Shown here one piece after another: positions 36,571 through 43,731 of a DNA stretch of 64,000 nucleotides. The position numbers and the translations under genes are program-made. Every line of letters begins with the position of its first letter. The stretch's first letter is position 1. Below the pieces are notes generated by a model that was given only the letters and a program-made list of their open reading frames with translations, was not told the DNA's origin and ran no database searches. The stretch is from Streptomyces paradoxus (lineage in GTDB: Bacteria; Actinomycetota; Actinomycetes; Streptomycetales; Streptomycetaceae), in assembly GCF_014202475.1 (NCBI RefSeq), contig NZ_JACHGV010000017.1:81771-145770 (forward strand), in the 5' to 3' direction.

Positions 36571-37712
36571 AGTACCTCGACGAGTTCAACGACCCCCAGC
36601 TGGCGCGGCGGCTGCTGGACGAGATCCGTGCCACCGCCACCCGGCCCTGGGCCCTGATGGAGGTGTGCGGCGGCCAGACCCACTCGATCATCCGGCACGG
36701 CATCGACCAACTCCTGCCCGAGCAGGTGGAGTTGATTCACGGGCCGGGCTGCCCGGTCTGTGTCACGCCGCTGGAGGTCATCGACAAGGCCCTGGAGATC
36801 GCCTCGCGGCCCGGGGTGATCTTCTGCTCCTTCGGCGACATGCTCCGGGTGCCGGGCACCGACCGCGACCTGTTCCGGGTCAAGGGTGAGGGCGGCGACG
36901 TACGGGTGGTGTACTCGCCGCTCGACGCCCTGGAGCTGGCCCGCGGCAACCCGGACCGGGAGGTGGTGTTCTTCGCGATCGGCTTCGAGACCACCGCCCC
37001 GGCCAACGCGATGGCCGTGCACCAGGCGCGCCGGCTGGGCCTGTCCAACTTCAGCCTGCTGGTGTCGCACGTGCGGGTGCCCCCGGCCGTCGAGGCGATC
37101 ATGACGGCGCCCGAGTGCCGGGTGCAGGGCTTCCTCGCCGCCGGGCACGTGTGCAGCGTGATGGGGATGGCCGAGTACCCGGAGCTGGCCGAGCGGTTCC
37201 GCGTGCCGATGGTGGTGACGGGCTTCGAGCCGCTGGACATCCTGGAGGGCATCCGCCGGGCGGTCCGCCAGCTGGAGCGCGGTGAGCACCGGGTGGAGAA
37301 CGCCTACCCGCGTGCGGTGCGCGAGGAGGGCAACCCGGCCGCGGTGCGCATGATCGAGGAGGTTTTCGAGGTCACCGACCGGAACTGGCGCGGCATCGGG
37401 CGGATCCCGGCCAGCGGCTGGCGGCTGACCGACGCCTTCCGCGCGTACGACGCGGAGCACCGCTTCGACGTCGGCGGTATCCGTACCGAGGAGCCCGCCG
37501 AGTGCCGGGCCGGCGAGGTGCTGCAGGGCCTGATCAAGCCGACCGAGTGCGGCGCGTTCGGCACCACCTGCACCCCGCGCACCCCGCTCGGCGCGACCAT
37601 GGTCTCCAGCGAGGGCGCCTGCGCGGCCTACTACCTGTACCGCCGGATGAACGCCCCGGCGCCGCAGACCGGCGGTTCCGCGCAGCAGGAAGAGGTGGCT
37701 CCCGTTGTCTGA
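36567..37712 (+). CDS. hypD: Hydrogenase assembly protein HypD
   Basis: A 381-residue [4Fe-4S] scaffold on which Fe(CN)2CO is built. It shows MEVCGGQTHSIIRHG (the iron-binding Cys), HGPGCPVCVTPLEVID and the C-terminal cysteines ECRAGEVLQG, ECGAFGTTCTPRTP that hold the cluster. The length is normal. The start is a GTG that overlaps the TGA of hypC (GTGA). Confidence 0.96.
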   Translation: MKYLDEFNDPQLARRLLDEIRATATRPWALMEVCGGQTHSIIRHGIDQLLPEQVELIHGPGCPVCVTPLEVIDKALEIASRPGVIFCSFGDMLRVPGTDRDLFRVKGEGGDVRVVYSPLDALELARGNPDREVVFFAIGFETTAPANAMAVHQARRLGLSNFSLLVSHVRVPPAVEAIMTAPECRVQGFLAAGHVCSVMGMAEYPELAERFRVPMVVTGFEPLDILEGIRRAVRQLERGEHRVENAYPRAVREEGNPAAVRMIEEVFEVTDRNWRGIGRIPASGWRLTDAFRAYDAEHRFDVGGIRTEEPAECRAGEVLQGLIKPTECGAFGTTCTPRTPLGATMVSSEGACAAYYLYRRMNAPAPQTGGSAQQEEVAPVV

Positions 37713-38775
37713 GCGACGAGCCGATGTGGTCGACCCGGCCAACTGGACCTGCCCCGCCCCGCTGCGCGACCAGGGGGTCGTGGTCATGGGGCACGGCGGC
37801 GGGGGCGCGCTGTCGGCGGAGCTGATGGACCAGATCTTCACCCCCGCCTACGGCAACGCCACCCTGTCCGGTCTCGCCGACTCCGCCGTCCTCGAACTGG
37901 GCGGCGCGCGGCTGGCCTTCTCCACCGACTCCTACGTGGTCCGGCCGCTGTTCTTCCCCGGCGGCTGCCTGGGCGACCTCGCGGTCAACGGCACCGTCAA
38001 CGACCTCGCGATGAGCGGTGCCGTGCCCGCGTACCTCTCGGCGGCCTTCGTCCTGGAGGAGGGCGTGGAGCTGACCGTGGTCGAGCGGATCGCCCGCTCG
38101 ATGGGGGCGGCGGCCGAGGCCGCCGGGGTCACGATCGCCACGGGTGACACCAAAGTGGTGGAGGCCGGGCACGGCGACGGGGTGTACGTCACCACTGCCG
38201 GAGTGGGGCTCGTGCCCGACGGGGTGGACATCCGGCCGCAGCGTGCCCGGCCCGGTGACGCGGTGATCGTCAGCGGCCCGATCGGGCTGCACGGTGTGGC
38301 GATCATGAGTGTCCGGGAGGGGCTGGAGTTCGGGGTGGAGGTCGCCAGCGACACCGCGCCGCTGGCGGGCCTGGTGGCGGCGATGCTGGCGGTCACTCCG
38401 GACGTCCACGTGCTGCGGGATCCCACCAGGGGTGGCCTGGGCGCCTCCCTCAACGAGATCGCACGGGCCTCCGGGACCGGTGTCCGGCTTCAGGAGCGGG
38501 CGATCCCGGTGCCGGACGCGGTGGCGAACGCCTGCGGGTTCCTCGGGCTCGACCCGCTCTACGTGGCCAACGAGGGGCGGCTGGTCGCCTTCGTGCCCCC
38601 GGCGCGGGCGGAGGAGGTGCTGGCGGCGATGCGGGCCCATCCGCAGGGTGCCGGGGCGACGCTGATCGGCGAGTGCGTCGCCGAGCATCCCGGGATGGTG
38701 GTGGTCGCCACCGGGCTCGGCGGGACGCGGGTGGTGGACCTGCCGCTCGGAGAGCAGCTGCCGCGCATCTGCTGA
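37705..38775 (+). CDS. hypE: Carbamoyl-dehydratase HypE, with a probable TTG start
   Basis: A 356-residue PurM-like ATPase that dehydrates the thiocarboxamide on its own C-terminal Cys to thiocyanate and hands cyanide to HypD. The required Cys is the last residue (QLPRIC). Other motifs are VVMGHGGGGALSAELM, STDSYVVRPLFFPGG, LGDLAVNGTVNDLAMSGA and RDPTRGGLGASLNEIA. The best start is TTG at 37705, nine bases after GAAGAGG and overlapping hypD by eight bases; the next in-frame candidate (GTG near 37726) would remove residues but leave the motifs intact. Confidence 0.95.
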   Translation: MSERRADVVDPANWTCPAPLRDQGVVVMGHGGGGALSAELMDQIFTPAYGNATLSGLADSAVLELGGARLAFSTDSYVVRPLFFPGGCLGDLAVNGTVNDLAMSGAVPAYLSAAFVLEEGVELTVVERIARSMGAAAEAAGVTIATGDTKVVEAGHGDGVYVTTAGVGLVPDGVDIRPQRARPGDAVIVSGPIGLHGVAIMSVREGLEFGVEVASDTAPLAGLVAAMLAVTPDVHVLRDPTRGGLGASLNEIARASGTGVRLQERAIPVPDAVANACGFLGLDPLYVANEGRLVAFVPPARAEEVLAAMRAHPQGAGATLIGECVAEHPGMVVVATGLGGTRVVDLPLGEQLPRIC

Positions 38776-38781
38776 CCGCAG

Positions 38782-38829
38782 GACAGGACGAGGGCCCCGC
38801 CGGCGGATCGACGGGGCCCTCGTCCTGTC
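38782..38829. terminator. Bidirectional terminator between the two hydrogenase operons
   Basis: A perfect 18-bp stem (38782-38799 with 38812-38829; left arm starts GACAGGACGAGG) with a 12-base loop. It separates convergent hypE and hypA, and the distal arm reaches the first base of the hypA stop codon. It is the strongest hairpin seen in the window. Confidence 0.9.
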
Positions 38830-39179
38830 TATGCCGGTACCGGCTCGATCCCGGCGATCTCCAGTTCCCGGCCGCTGCGCAGGTCGCTGGAGGGCTGGTC
38901 GCAGTTCGGGCACCAGAAGAACGGGGGCATGCCCACCGGGAACTCCTCGGCGCACGGGCCGCACCAGGCCTGCGCGGGGATCTGCTCGACGACGAGCCGG
39001 GCCCCCGCGAGGGCGGTGCCGTCGCGGGCCACCTCGAAGGCGAAGTCCAGGGCGTCGGGGACGACGCCGGCCAGCTCGCCGACCCGGACGGTCACCTTCG
39101 AGACGGCGTCCGTCCCGTCCGCCCGGGCCAGCTCGTCGGCCCGCTCGATGATCGCGGTCGCGATCGACAGTTCGTGCAC
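38829..39179 (-). CDS. hypA: Hydrogenase nickel metallochaperone HypA
   Basis: A 116-residue protein beginning MHELSIATAI; the N-terminal Met-His-Glu binds nickel. Zinc ligands are CGPC (about residues 73-76) and CPNC (about 90-93). It passes nickel to the large subunit together with HypB. Unlike the other hyp genes it sits at the end of the structural-gene operon, seven bases after a 63-residue membrane microprotein. Confidence 0.95.
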   Translation of the reverse strand: MHELSIATAIIERADELARADGTDAVSKVTVRVGELAGVVPDALDFAFEVARDGTALAGARLVVEQIPAQAWCGPCAEEFPVGMPPFFWCPNCDQPSSDLRSGRELEIAGIEPVPA

Positions 39180-39186
39180 GGCCGGC

Positions 39187-39378
39187 TCACGGGTAGCGGC
39201 GGCCGGCGCGAAACCCGCCCGCCATCCGCCAGAGCCGCACCTCGCGCCTCAGGCTGGGCCACTCCCAGGCCAGCAGGGCCAGGGCCACGCCGCCCACCAG
39301 GGCGGCCTCGGCCTTCAGCACCCGCTGTCCGCTCATCCCGCCCCGCCTGCGGGCGACGGGTCTGCGTACTCGTTTCAT
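39187..39378 (-). CDS. Single-pass membrane microprotein in the hydrogenase operon (DUF6893-like)
   Basis: A 63-residue protein: a basic N-terminus (MKRVRRPVARRRGG), one hydrophobic helix (AALVGGVALALLAWEW, about residues 27-43) and a basic tail with SLRREVRLWRMAGGFRAGRR. The Arg-rich N-terminus suggests it stays in the cytoplasm and the tail outside, or a hairpin anchor. It resembles the small DUF6893 proteins of Streptomyces, whose role is unknown. Position in the operon suggests a link to the hydrogenase, perhaps a membrane tether for the soluble enzyme. That is inference. Confidence 0.6.
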   Translation of the reverse strand: MKRVRRPVARRRGGMSGQRVLKAEAALVGGVALALLAWEWPSLRREVRLWRMAGGFRAGRRYP

Positions 39379-39412
39379 TGCGGCGACTCCCTGCTCGTTC
39401 CCATCACGATGT

Positions 39413-39619
39413 TCATCCGGGCGAGATGTTCGGCATGGTCTCCGCGAGGGCGTCATGCCGCTTCCAGTGGATCCCCGTGGAGCGGCGCGCGTCGGCGGTG
39501 CCGTCCTCGTGGTGACCCTTCTGCCGCTCGCGCGGGCCCCTGTTGCCCTGGTGCACGCCGGCGACGTGCCCGGGCGTGTCGGGCTTCGCCTGGGGCCGTC
39601 CCACTCTGATGCTGCCCAT
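39413..39619 (-). CDS. Conserved-looking 68-residue protein in the hydrogenase operon
   Basis: A hydrophilic protein with no transmembrane segment. The start MGSIRVGRPQAKPDTPGHV and the end ARRSTGIHWKRH...MPNISPG have the Gly/Pro/Arg pattern I associate with small proteins found beside actinobacterial group 1h hydrogenase genes, but I cannot name the family. A clear ribosome binding site, AAGGAG eight bases before the ATG, and placement between the DUF5947-like and 63-residue genes support a real gene. The function is unknown. Confidence 0.6.
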   Translation of the reverse strand: MGSIRVGRPQAKPDTPGHVAGVHQGNRGPRERQKGHHEDGTADARRSTGIHWKRHDALAETMPNISPG

Positions 39620-39661
39620 GGGGTGCTCTCCTTCCTCGCCTCCGACCTGCGGAGTGCGTGG

Positions 39662-40258
39662 CTATGGCCGCTCGGTGAGGTCCTCGAAGAACTGCTCGAC
39701 GGCCGGCCAGATCCGGCCGCCGCCGGACAGGCCGCGCCACTCCCGGCGTACGACGGCGACCATCCGGTAGCAGTCGTCGATCGGCACGATCCAGTGGTGG
39801 TCGAGGCCGTGGACGGTGTTCACCAGCAGGGCCTCCACCTCGGGTTCCACGGTCGAGAGCTGCGGACACCTGCCGGACAGCTCCTGCCAGGCCGCGGCGT
39901 CCACCTCCCACCGCATGGCTCCCGCGGGGCTCGGGCCCTCAGCGATGACGGTGCCGTCCGCCCGGGGTACGAAGAAGACCAGGCCGACCGGTACGCCCAA
40001 GGCGGCCGTGTCGACCTTGGGCAGCCGGATCCGGCGCCGGGGCACGAGCCGGTAGTGGCCGTCCCCCGCCGCCGCGTCGGCGAACAGCACCGAGCAGGGG
40101 CCGCAGGCACAGCGCACCTCCTCCTGCCCGGTGTCGTACAGGTGGGCGTGCTCGTCGGCGACCGGCGCGGCGCACAGGTCGCACACCTCCGTCCGGGCCG
40201 CCGCGGTGCGGTCGGCCGAGGAGCGGATGAGGCGGGCCAGTGCCCCGTCGGTGGTCAC
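39662..40258 (-). CDS. DUF5947-like accessory protein of the hydrogenase operon
   Basis: A 198-residue soluble protein with two Cys pairs near the N-terminus, EVCDLCAAP and RCACGPCSVLF, followed by RLVPRRRIRLPKV and YRMVAVVRREWRGLSGG. The four Cys could bind zinc or an iron-sulfur cluster. It matches the type annotated as DUF5947 in actinobacterial hydrogenase loci, though I name the family with moderate confidence. The GTG start overlaps the NifU-like stop by four bases, so the two are translationally coupled. It is probably a maturation or electron-transfer accessory, unproven. Confidence 0.7.
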   Translation of the reverse strand: MTTDGALARLIRSSADRTAAARTEVCDLCAAPVADEHAHLYDTGQEEVRCACGPCSVLFADAAAGDGHYRLVPRRRIRLPKVDTAALGVPVGLVFFVPRADGTVIAEGPSPAGAMRWEVDAAAWQELSGRCPQLSTVEPEVEALLVNTVHGLDHHWIVPIDDCYRMVAVVRREWRGLSGGGRIWPAVEQFFEDLTERP

Positions 40259-40806
40259 GGTGCGCCCCGGTGCGTGAGGGTGGTCAGCGGGACGAAGGCG
40301 GGGGCCGTCTCGGTCAGTGGCTCCACCGCCGTCAGCTCGGGCGCCGCGGCGAGCACCGCCGCGCGGACCGCGTCGGTGACCTCGGAGCCTCCACCGCCGC
40401 AGCCGGAGCCGCATCCGCCGCCGCCCGTCGTCAGGCGGACCCTGGCGACCTGCCCTTCGACCCCGGCCCACTCCACGTCTCCGCCGCGTTCCCGCACGGC
40501 GGGCCGCAGCCGTTCGACCGCCCGGGCCGCCCGGCGTTCGGCGGGCTCGGGGTGGATGTCGTGCAGCACCATGAGGTGCCCGAGCAGCTCGTCCTCGGCG
40601 AGGCGCTCGGCCAGCTGGTCGTCCGCGTGGTCCAGGACCCGGGCCAGGGCCTCGCCGTAGACCTCGGTCAGCAGGGCCACCGCCTCGGTCGCGGAGCGGG
40701 TCGTGGGGCCGGGTGCGGTTTCGAGGCCTTCCAGCAGGTCGTCGAGCCGGCCGAGCCGGGCTTCGACGTCCGGGTCGGCCAGCCGTGCGCCCGTGGCCTC
40801 AGCCAT
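40255..40806 (-). CDS. NifU C-terminal-domain protein of the hydrogenase operon
   Basis: A 183-residue protein with an N-terminal helical region and a C-terminal NifU-like domain (PAERRAARAVERLRPAVRER, GVEGQVARVRL, VTDAVRAAVLAAAPELTAVE). The usual cluster-binding CxxC is written here as GGCGSGCGG, i.e. CX3C in a Gly-rich loop. NifU-like domains carry or deliver iron-sulfur clusters; the clusters of the small subunit are the likely destination. It overlaps hhyL by eight bases and the DUF5947-like gene by four. Confidence 0.85.
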   Translation of the reverse strand: MAEATGARLADPDVEARLGRLDDLLEGLETAPGPTTRSATEAVALLTEVYGEALARVLDHADDQLAERLAEDELLGHLMVLHDIHPEPAERRAARAVERLRPAVRERGGDVEWAGVEGQVARVRLTTGGGGCGSGCGGGGSEVTDAVRAAVLAAAPELTAVEPLTETAPAFVPLTTLTHRGAP

Positions 40807-42592
40807 GGTCCGCCCCGTACGTCGGCGAGTGCAGGGTGGTCAGCGTCTTGCCCTTGCCGACGTACATGTGCACACCGCACGGCAGACACGGGTCGAAGCT
40901 GCGGACCGTGCGCATGATGTCGACGCCCTTGAAGTCGTCCGGCCCGTTCTCCTCGAAGATGGGCTGGCCCTGGACGGCGTCCTCGTACGGGCCGGGGGTG
41001 CCGAACTTGTCGCGGGGGCTGGCGTTCCACGGGGTGGGCGGATAGGGGTGGTAGTTGGCGATCTTCCTGTCCTTGATGACCAGGTGGTGGGAGAGGACGC
41101 CGCGCACGGCCTCGTGGAAGCCGCAGCCGATCGCCTCGTCGGGCACCTCGAAGTTCTCGAACACCTTGGTCTCGCCCGCGCGCACCATGCCCATGGCCTC
41201 TTCGATGAACTGCAGGGCCATGGCGGCCGCGTAGGCGATGAAGTACGGCCGGGCGCGGTCGCGTTCGATGGTGTTGCTCCACTGCGGGATGCGCCACTCC
41301 AGGGTGGTCTCCGGCAGCGACTCGCCCTTGGGCAGGGAGATGCGCACGCTGTGGCCGGTGGCCTTGACGTACGGGGTGTCGACCAGGCCGCTCAGCGCGG
41401 TCGACCACAGGCGGGCGAGGGGACCGCCGCCGGTGTCGAGGGCGAGGTGGTCGCCGGTGCGCTGGTCGAACCAGCGCGGGCTCATCACCCAGCTGTACTT
41501 GTCGTCGAAGTCGCGCTTCTGCGGCACCGGGACGGTCGTCTGGTTCCACGGGTGGCGCATGTCGACGGGGTTGCCGAGCGGGTCGTGGGTGACGAAGGGC
41601 TGCTCGTTGACCCAGTCCTCGTAGTAGGAACTGCCGAGCATGATGCGCAGGCCGAGGTTGATGTCGACGAGGTTGTTGGTGACCAGTTCGCCGTCGACGA
41701 TGATGCCGGGGGTGACGTACATCGCCTTGCCCCAGGTGTTCATCGACTCGTAGCGGTAATCGACGACCTTGGGGTCCTGGAAGGCGCCCCAGCAGCCCAG
41801 CAGGACGCGGCGGCGGCCGACCTCCTCGTAGCCGGGCAGCGCCTCGTAGAAGAAGTCGAAGACGTCGTCGTTCATGGCGACGGCCTTCTTCACGAAGTCG
41901 ATGACCCGCATGAGGCGGCTGAGGTAGTCGGTGAAGACGGTCGGCTGCGGCATCGTGCCGACGCCGCCCGGGTACAGCGTGGAGGGGTGGACGTGCCGTC
42001 CCTCCATCAGGCAGAACATCTCGCGGGTGACCCGGCTGACCTTCAGGGCCTCCTTGTAGACCTCGCCCTCGAAGGGGTTGAAGGCCTTCATGATGTCGGC
42101 GATCGTCCGGTACCCGTGGATCTCGCCGCGGGGCGCCTCGGTGCGCTCGGCGCGGGCCAGGACACCGGGGTTGGTGGCCTTGACCATCGCCTCGCAGAAG
42201 TCCACGAAGACCAGGTTGTCCTGGAAGATCGTGTGGTCGAACATGTACTCGGCGGCTTCGCCGAGGTTGACGATGTGCTCGGCCAGCGGGGGCGGTTTGA
42301 CGCCGTAGGCCATCTGCTGGGCGTAGTCGGAGCAGGTGGTGTGGTTGTCGCCGCAGATGCCGCAGATCCGGGACGTGATGAAGCCCGCGTCGCGCGGGTC
42401 CTTGCCCTTCATGAACACCGAGTAGCCGCGGAAGAGCGACGAGGTGCTGTGGCATTCGACGACTTCCCGGTTGGCGAAGTCGATCTTCGTGTAGATGCCC
42501 AGGTTCCCGATGATCCGGGTGATCGGGTCCCAGGACATGTCCACGAGCTGTGGTGGCTTGCGGTCCGTGGGCCGGGCCTCGGTGGTGGTCAT
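40799..42592 (-). CDS. hhyL: [NiFe]-hydrogenase large subunit, group 1h (high-affinity)
   Basis: A 597-residue catalytic subunit. The nickel-iron centre is held by the L1 motif SRICGICGDNHTTCS (Cys77, Cys80) and the L2 motif SFDPCLPCGVH (Cys569, Cys572). The 22 residues after His575 should be removed by the protease encoded beside hoxX. The overall pattern fits group 1h (older name group 5), the actinobacterial enzymes that oxidise atmospheric H2 during starvation or sporulation. It follows hhyS by 49 bp, and no signal peptide is present. Group assignment is by motif and gene context. Confidence 0.95.
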   Translation of the reverse strand: MTTTEARPTDRKPPQLVDMSWDPITRIIGNLGIYTKIDFANREVVECHSTSSLFRGYSVFMKGKDPRDAGFITSRICGICGDNHTTCSDYAQQMAYGVKPPPLAEHIVNLGEAAEYMFDHTIFQDNLVFVDFCEAMVKATNPGVLARAERTEAPRGEIHGYRTIADIMKAFNPFEGEVYKEALKVSRVTREMFCLMEGRHVHPSTLYPGGVGTMPQPTVFTDYLSRLMRVIDFVKKAVAMNDDVFDFFYEALPGYEEVGRRRVLLGCWGAFQDPKVVDYRYESMNTWGKAMYVTPGIIVDGELVTNNLVDINLGLRIMLGSSYYEDWVNEQPFVTHDPLGNPVDMRHPWNQTTVPVPQKRDFDDKYSWVMSPRWFDQRTGDHLALDTGGGPLARLWSTALSGLVDTPYVKATGHSVRISLPKGESLPETTLEWRIPQWSNTIERDRARPYFIAYAAAMALQFIEEAMGMVRAGETKVFENFEVPDEAIGCGFHEAVRGVLSHHLVIKDRKIANYHPYPPTPWNASPRDKFGTPGPYEDAVQGQPIFEENGPDDFKGVDIMRTVRSFDPCLPCGVHMYVGKGKTLTTLHSPTYGADHG

Positions 42593-42641
42593 CTGCGGTA
42601 CTGCCCCTCGCTGTCGGTGGTGGGTGGGGTCGCGGGTGTCA

Positions 42642-43730
42642 TCAGGGGCGCCAGCGCGGGTCGTAACCGCTGGTCAGCTTGCGCTTGTTGTGGCGCCACT
42701 TCGGCTCGTGGTTGACGAGCTCGTTGGTCATGCCGCGCAGCCTGCGGATGACCGCTCCGTACGGCTTGATGACCAGGGACGACAGGGTGCCGCCGGGGGG
42801 CTCGTCCATGAACGGCATGAACGCGTCGGGGAAGCCGGGCATCGTGCAGCCGATGCAGATGCCGCCGACGTTGGGGCAGCCGCCGATGCCGGCCATCCAG
42901 CCGCGCTTGGGCACGTTGCAGTTGACGACCGGACCCCAGCAGCCCGTCTTGACCAGGCACTTGGGCGAGTTGTAGTCCGTGGCGAAGTTGGCCTGCTCGT
43001 AGTACGAGCCGCGGTCGCAGCCCTCGTGCACCGTCTTCCCGAACAGCCACTGGGGGCGCAGCATGTGGTCCAGCGGCGGAGGGGGCGCGGAGCCGGCCGC
43101 GTGGTAGAGGACCCAGATCAGGGTCTCCATGAAGTTCTCGGGCTGGATCGGGCAGCCGGGCACGTTGACGACGGGCAGGCCGGCCTGGGAGGTGTAGTCC
43201 CAGCCCAGGTAGTCGGCGAGGCCCATGCAGCCCGTCGGGTTGCCGGCCATGGCATGGATGCCGCCGAAGGTGGCGCAGGTGCCGGCGGCGACCACCGCCC
43301 AGGCCTTGGGGGCCAGTTGGTCGATCCACCAGTTGAGGGTCTGCGGCTCACCGGTCTCCGGGTCGTTGCCGAAGGACGTCCAGTAGCCGTCGCCCTCGAT
43401 GATGTTCTGGTTGGGGATCGAGCCCTCGATGACGAGGATGAACGGGCCCAGTTCGCCGCGTACGGCCGCCCGGTAGGGCGCGAGGAAGTCCTCGCCGCCC
43501 AGGCTGGGCGAGAGCACCTTGTTGACCAGGTTCACCTTCGGCAGGCCTGGGATCAGCCCGAGCACCAGGTCCTCGATGGAGGGCTGGTCGGCGGCGGTGA
43601 GCGAGACGGTGTCGCCGTCACAGCTCATGCCCTCGGAGATCCAGAGGATGTGGATCTCGTCTATGCCCTGCCGGTCCTCGGACCGTTCGGGTTCCTTGCT
43701 GACTTCTTCGGTGCTGCTGTGGATGGTCAT
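42642..43730 (-). CDS. hhyS: [NiFe]-hydrogenase small subunit, group 1h
   Basis: A 362-residue iron-sulfur subunit that takes electrons from HhyL. The proximal-cluster motif reads GMSCDGDTVSL: Cys37 is kept but Asp40 stands where most small subunits have the second Cys. This matches the 3Cys-1Asp proximal cluster known for group 1h. Other cluster Cys lie in AAGTCATFGG, NVPGCPIQPEN, GCDRGSYYEQANFA, LVKTGCWGP and GGCPNVGGICIGCTMPGFP. There is no twin-arginine signal, so the enzyme should stay on the cytoplasmic side. The ATG is one base after the stop of the upstream gene. Confidence 0.95.
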   Translation of the reverse strand: MTIHSSTEEVSKEPERSEDRQGIDEIHILWISEGMSCDGDTVSLTAADQPSIEDLVLGLIPGLPKVNLVNKVLSPSLGGEDFLAPYRAAVRGELGPFILVIEGSIPNQNIIEGDGYWTSFGNDPETGEPQTLNWWIDQLAPKAWAVVAAGTCATFGGIHAMAGNPTGCMGLADYLGWDYTSQAGLPVVNVPGCPIQPENFMETLIWVLYHAAGSAPPPPLDHMLRPQWLFGKTVHEGCDRGSYYEQANFATDYNSPKCLVKTGCWGPVVNCNVPKRGWMAGIGGCPNVGGICIGCTMPGFPDAFMPFMDEPPGGTLSSLVIKPYGAVIRRLRGMTNELVNHEPKWRHNKRKLTSGYDPRWRP

Positions 43731-43731
43731 G

